Assembly: GCA_012030815.1 (NCBI GenBank)
Contig: JAAUVF010000076.1
Coordinates: 1 to 5,443, forward strand
Direction: 5' to 3'
Origin: Nanobdellota archaeon
GTDB taxonomy: Archaea > Thermoproteota > Nitrososphaeria > Nitrososphaerales > Nitrosopumilaceae
Length of the DNA: 5,443 bases
In this document: positions 5,038 through 5,443 of the stretch, one piece after another
Layout: every line of letters starts with the position of its first letter
Numbering within the stretch: position 1 is the stretch's first letter
The notes under the pieces: generated by a model
What the model saw: the letters and a program-made list of their open reading frames with translations, nothing else
Database searches by the model: none
Told to the model about the DNA's origin: nothing
Translations under genes and position numbers: made by a program

Positions 5038-5423
5038 TTACAATGTTACTAATTTTACAGTATCCATGTTTTTGTTTACCTGAAAATCTTTTGTAATAGT
5101 TGATACTCTTTTTGCATCTCCATCAATTACAAATAACTCCATACATTTTTCCCCTTCAATCTTACTGTGTAGATGTGTTGTAATTAGATCTTCAAAATTA
5201 TGTTTTATGCCAGATACAACATGATCAAACTCATCGTTATGAACAACTAAGAGAATTGCATGAATGTTTCCTGCCAATTCTGATTTTTGTTTTTCTTCTG
5301 AAACAAATGTTCTGATCCCAGCTCTTATTGCTTCAGACCTACCTGAGAAACCCTATAGTTTTTTTGCAATTTATCTAACTCCGATAATATCTCTGGGTTG
5401 AGTGAAATTGAAACTATTGGCAT
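5038..5423 (-). CDS. nikR: NikR-like ribbon-helix-helix regulator (one frame break as written)
   Basis: The protein starts at the ATG at 5423 (MPIVSISLNPEILSELDKL), breaks frame near 5351-5357 and continues in the next frame as GFSGRSEAIRAGIR to the stop at 5038. Removing two bases (AG, 5354-5353) gives 127 residues and NYGFSGRSEAIR, which aligns without a gap to E. coli NikR. Adding one base gives 128. Residues 1-45 are the ribbon-helix-helix DNA-binding domain; the rest is an ACT-like metal-sensing domain. Aligned to E. coli NikR, ligands His76, His87 and Cys95 are kept (KHNFEDL, LHSKIEGEKC), but His89 is Lys. Family members repress nickel uptake genes when nickel is bound; here the metal response is uncertain. 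Its promoter would lie just beyond the window. As written it would be truncated to about 32 residues unless a downstream start were used. Confidence 0.8.
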
Positions 5424-5443
5424 GTGTTAATTGTTATTAATTA

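Noticed and set aside
1..5443. CRISPR array, tRNA genes, insertion sequence ends
   Set aside because: No regularly spaced repeats, cloverleaf-like segments, transposase motifs or long terminal inverted repeats were found by eye.

Overview
The window is about 5.4 kb of AT-rich, tightly packed archaeal DNA, most likely from a marine ammonia-oxidising thaumarchaeon (Nitrososphaerota, Nitrosopumilus-like). The evidence for this is A-type (archaeal) ATP synthase genes, an aspartate carbamoyltransferase with a separate zinc-binding regulatory subunit, a surface protein ending in a PEFG-CTERM sorting signal (a thaumarchaeal hallmark), and TATA boxes 27-30 bp upstream of start codons with no ribosome binding site between, which points to leaderless mRNAs. 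No tRNA, rRNA, CRISPR array or mobile element was seen. No stretch longer than 300 bases lacks a gene.

Layout. Positions 1-1395 (+) hold the end of an ATP synthase operon: the C-terminus of atpB, complete atpD, an unannotated 43-residue coiled-coil-like ORF that overlaps the atpD stop by one base, and atpK (the proton/ion rotor subunit) behind its own TATA box. Positions 1429-1890 (-) carry pyrI, convergent with atpK and divergent from pyrB (1932-2860, +). The two ATCase genes share a 41-bp promoter region with interleaved TATA boxes and a TGTATA direct repeat. Positions 2935-3645 (+) encode a stand-alone LON-domain protein. Six bases later comes a signal-peptide surface protein anchored by PEFG-CTERM (3652-5035, +). 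It runs convergently, with a 2-bp gap, into a NikR-like nickel-responsive-type regulator (5038-5423, -).

Three genes (pyrB, the surface protein and the nikR-like gene) are interrupted as written by four frame breaks in total. Three of these are the loss of one base in an A or T run. The reconstructed proteins are full length with conserved motifs intact, so sequencing or assembly error is the leading explanation for those three. The nikR-like break is different, since homology favours two extra bases. No clearly new multi-gene system is visible. The items most worth a second look are the small ORF in the ATP synthase operon, the compact pyrI/pyrB promoter, the substituted nickel ligand in the NikR-like protein, and the possible N-terminal histidine of the mature surface protein.
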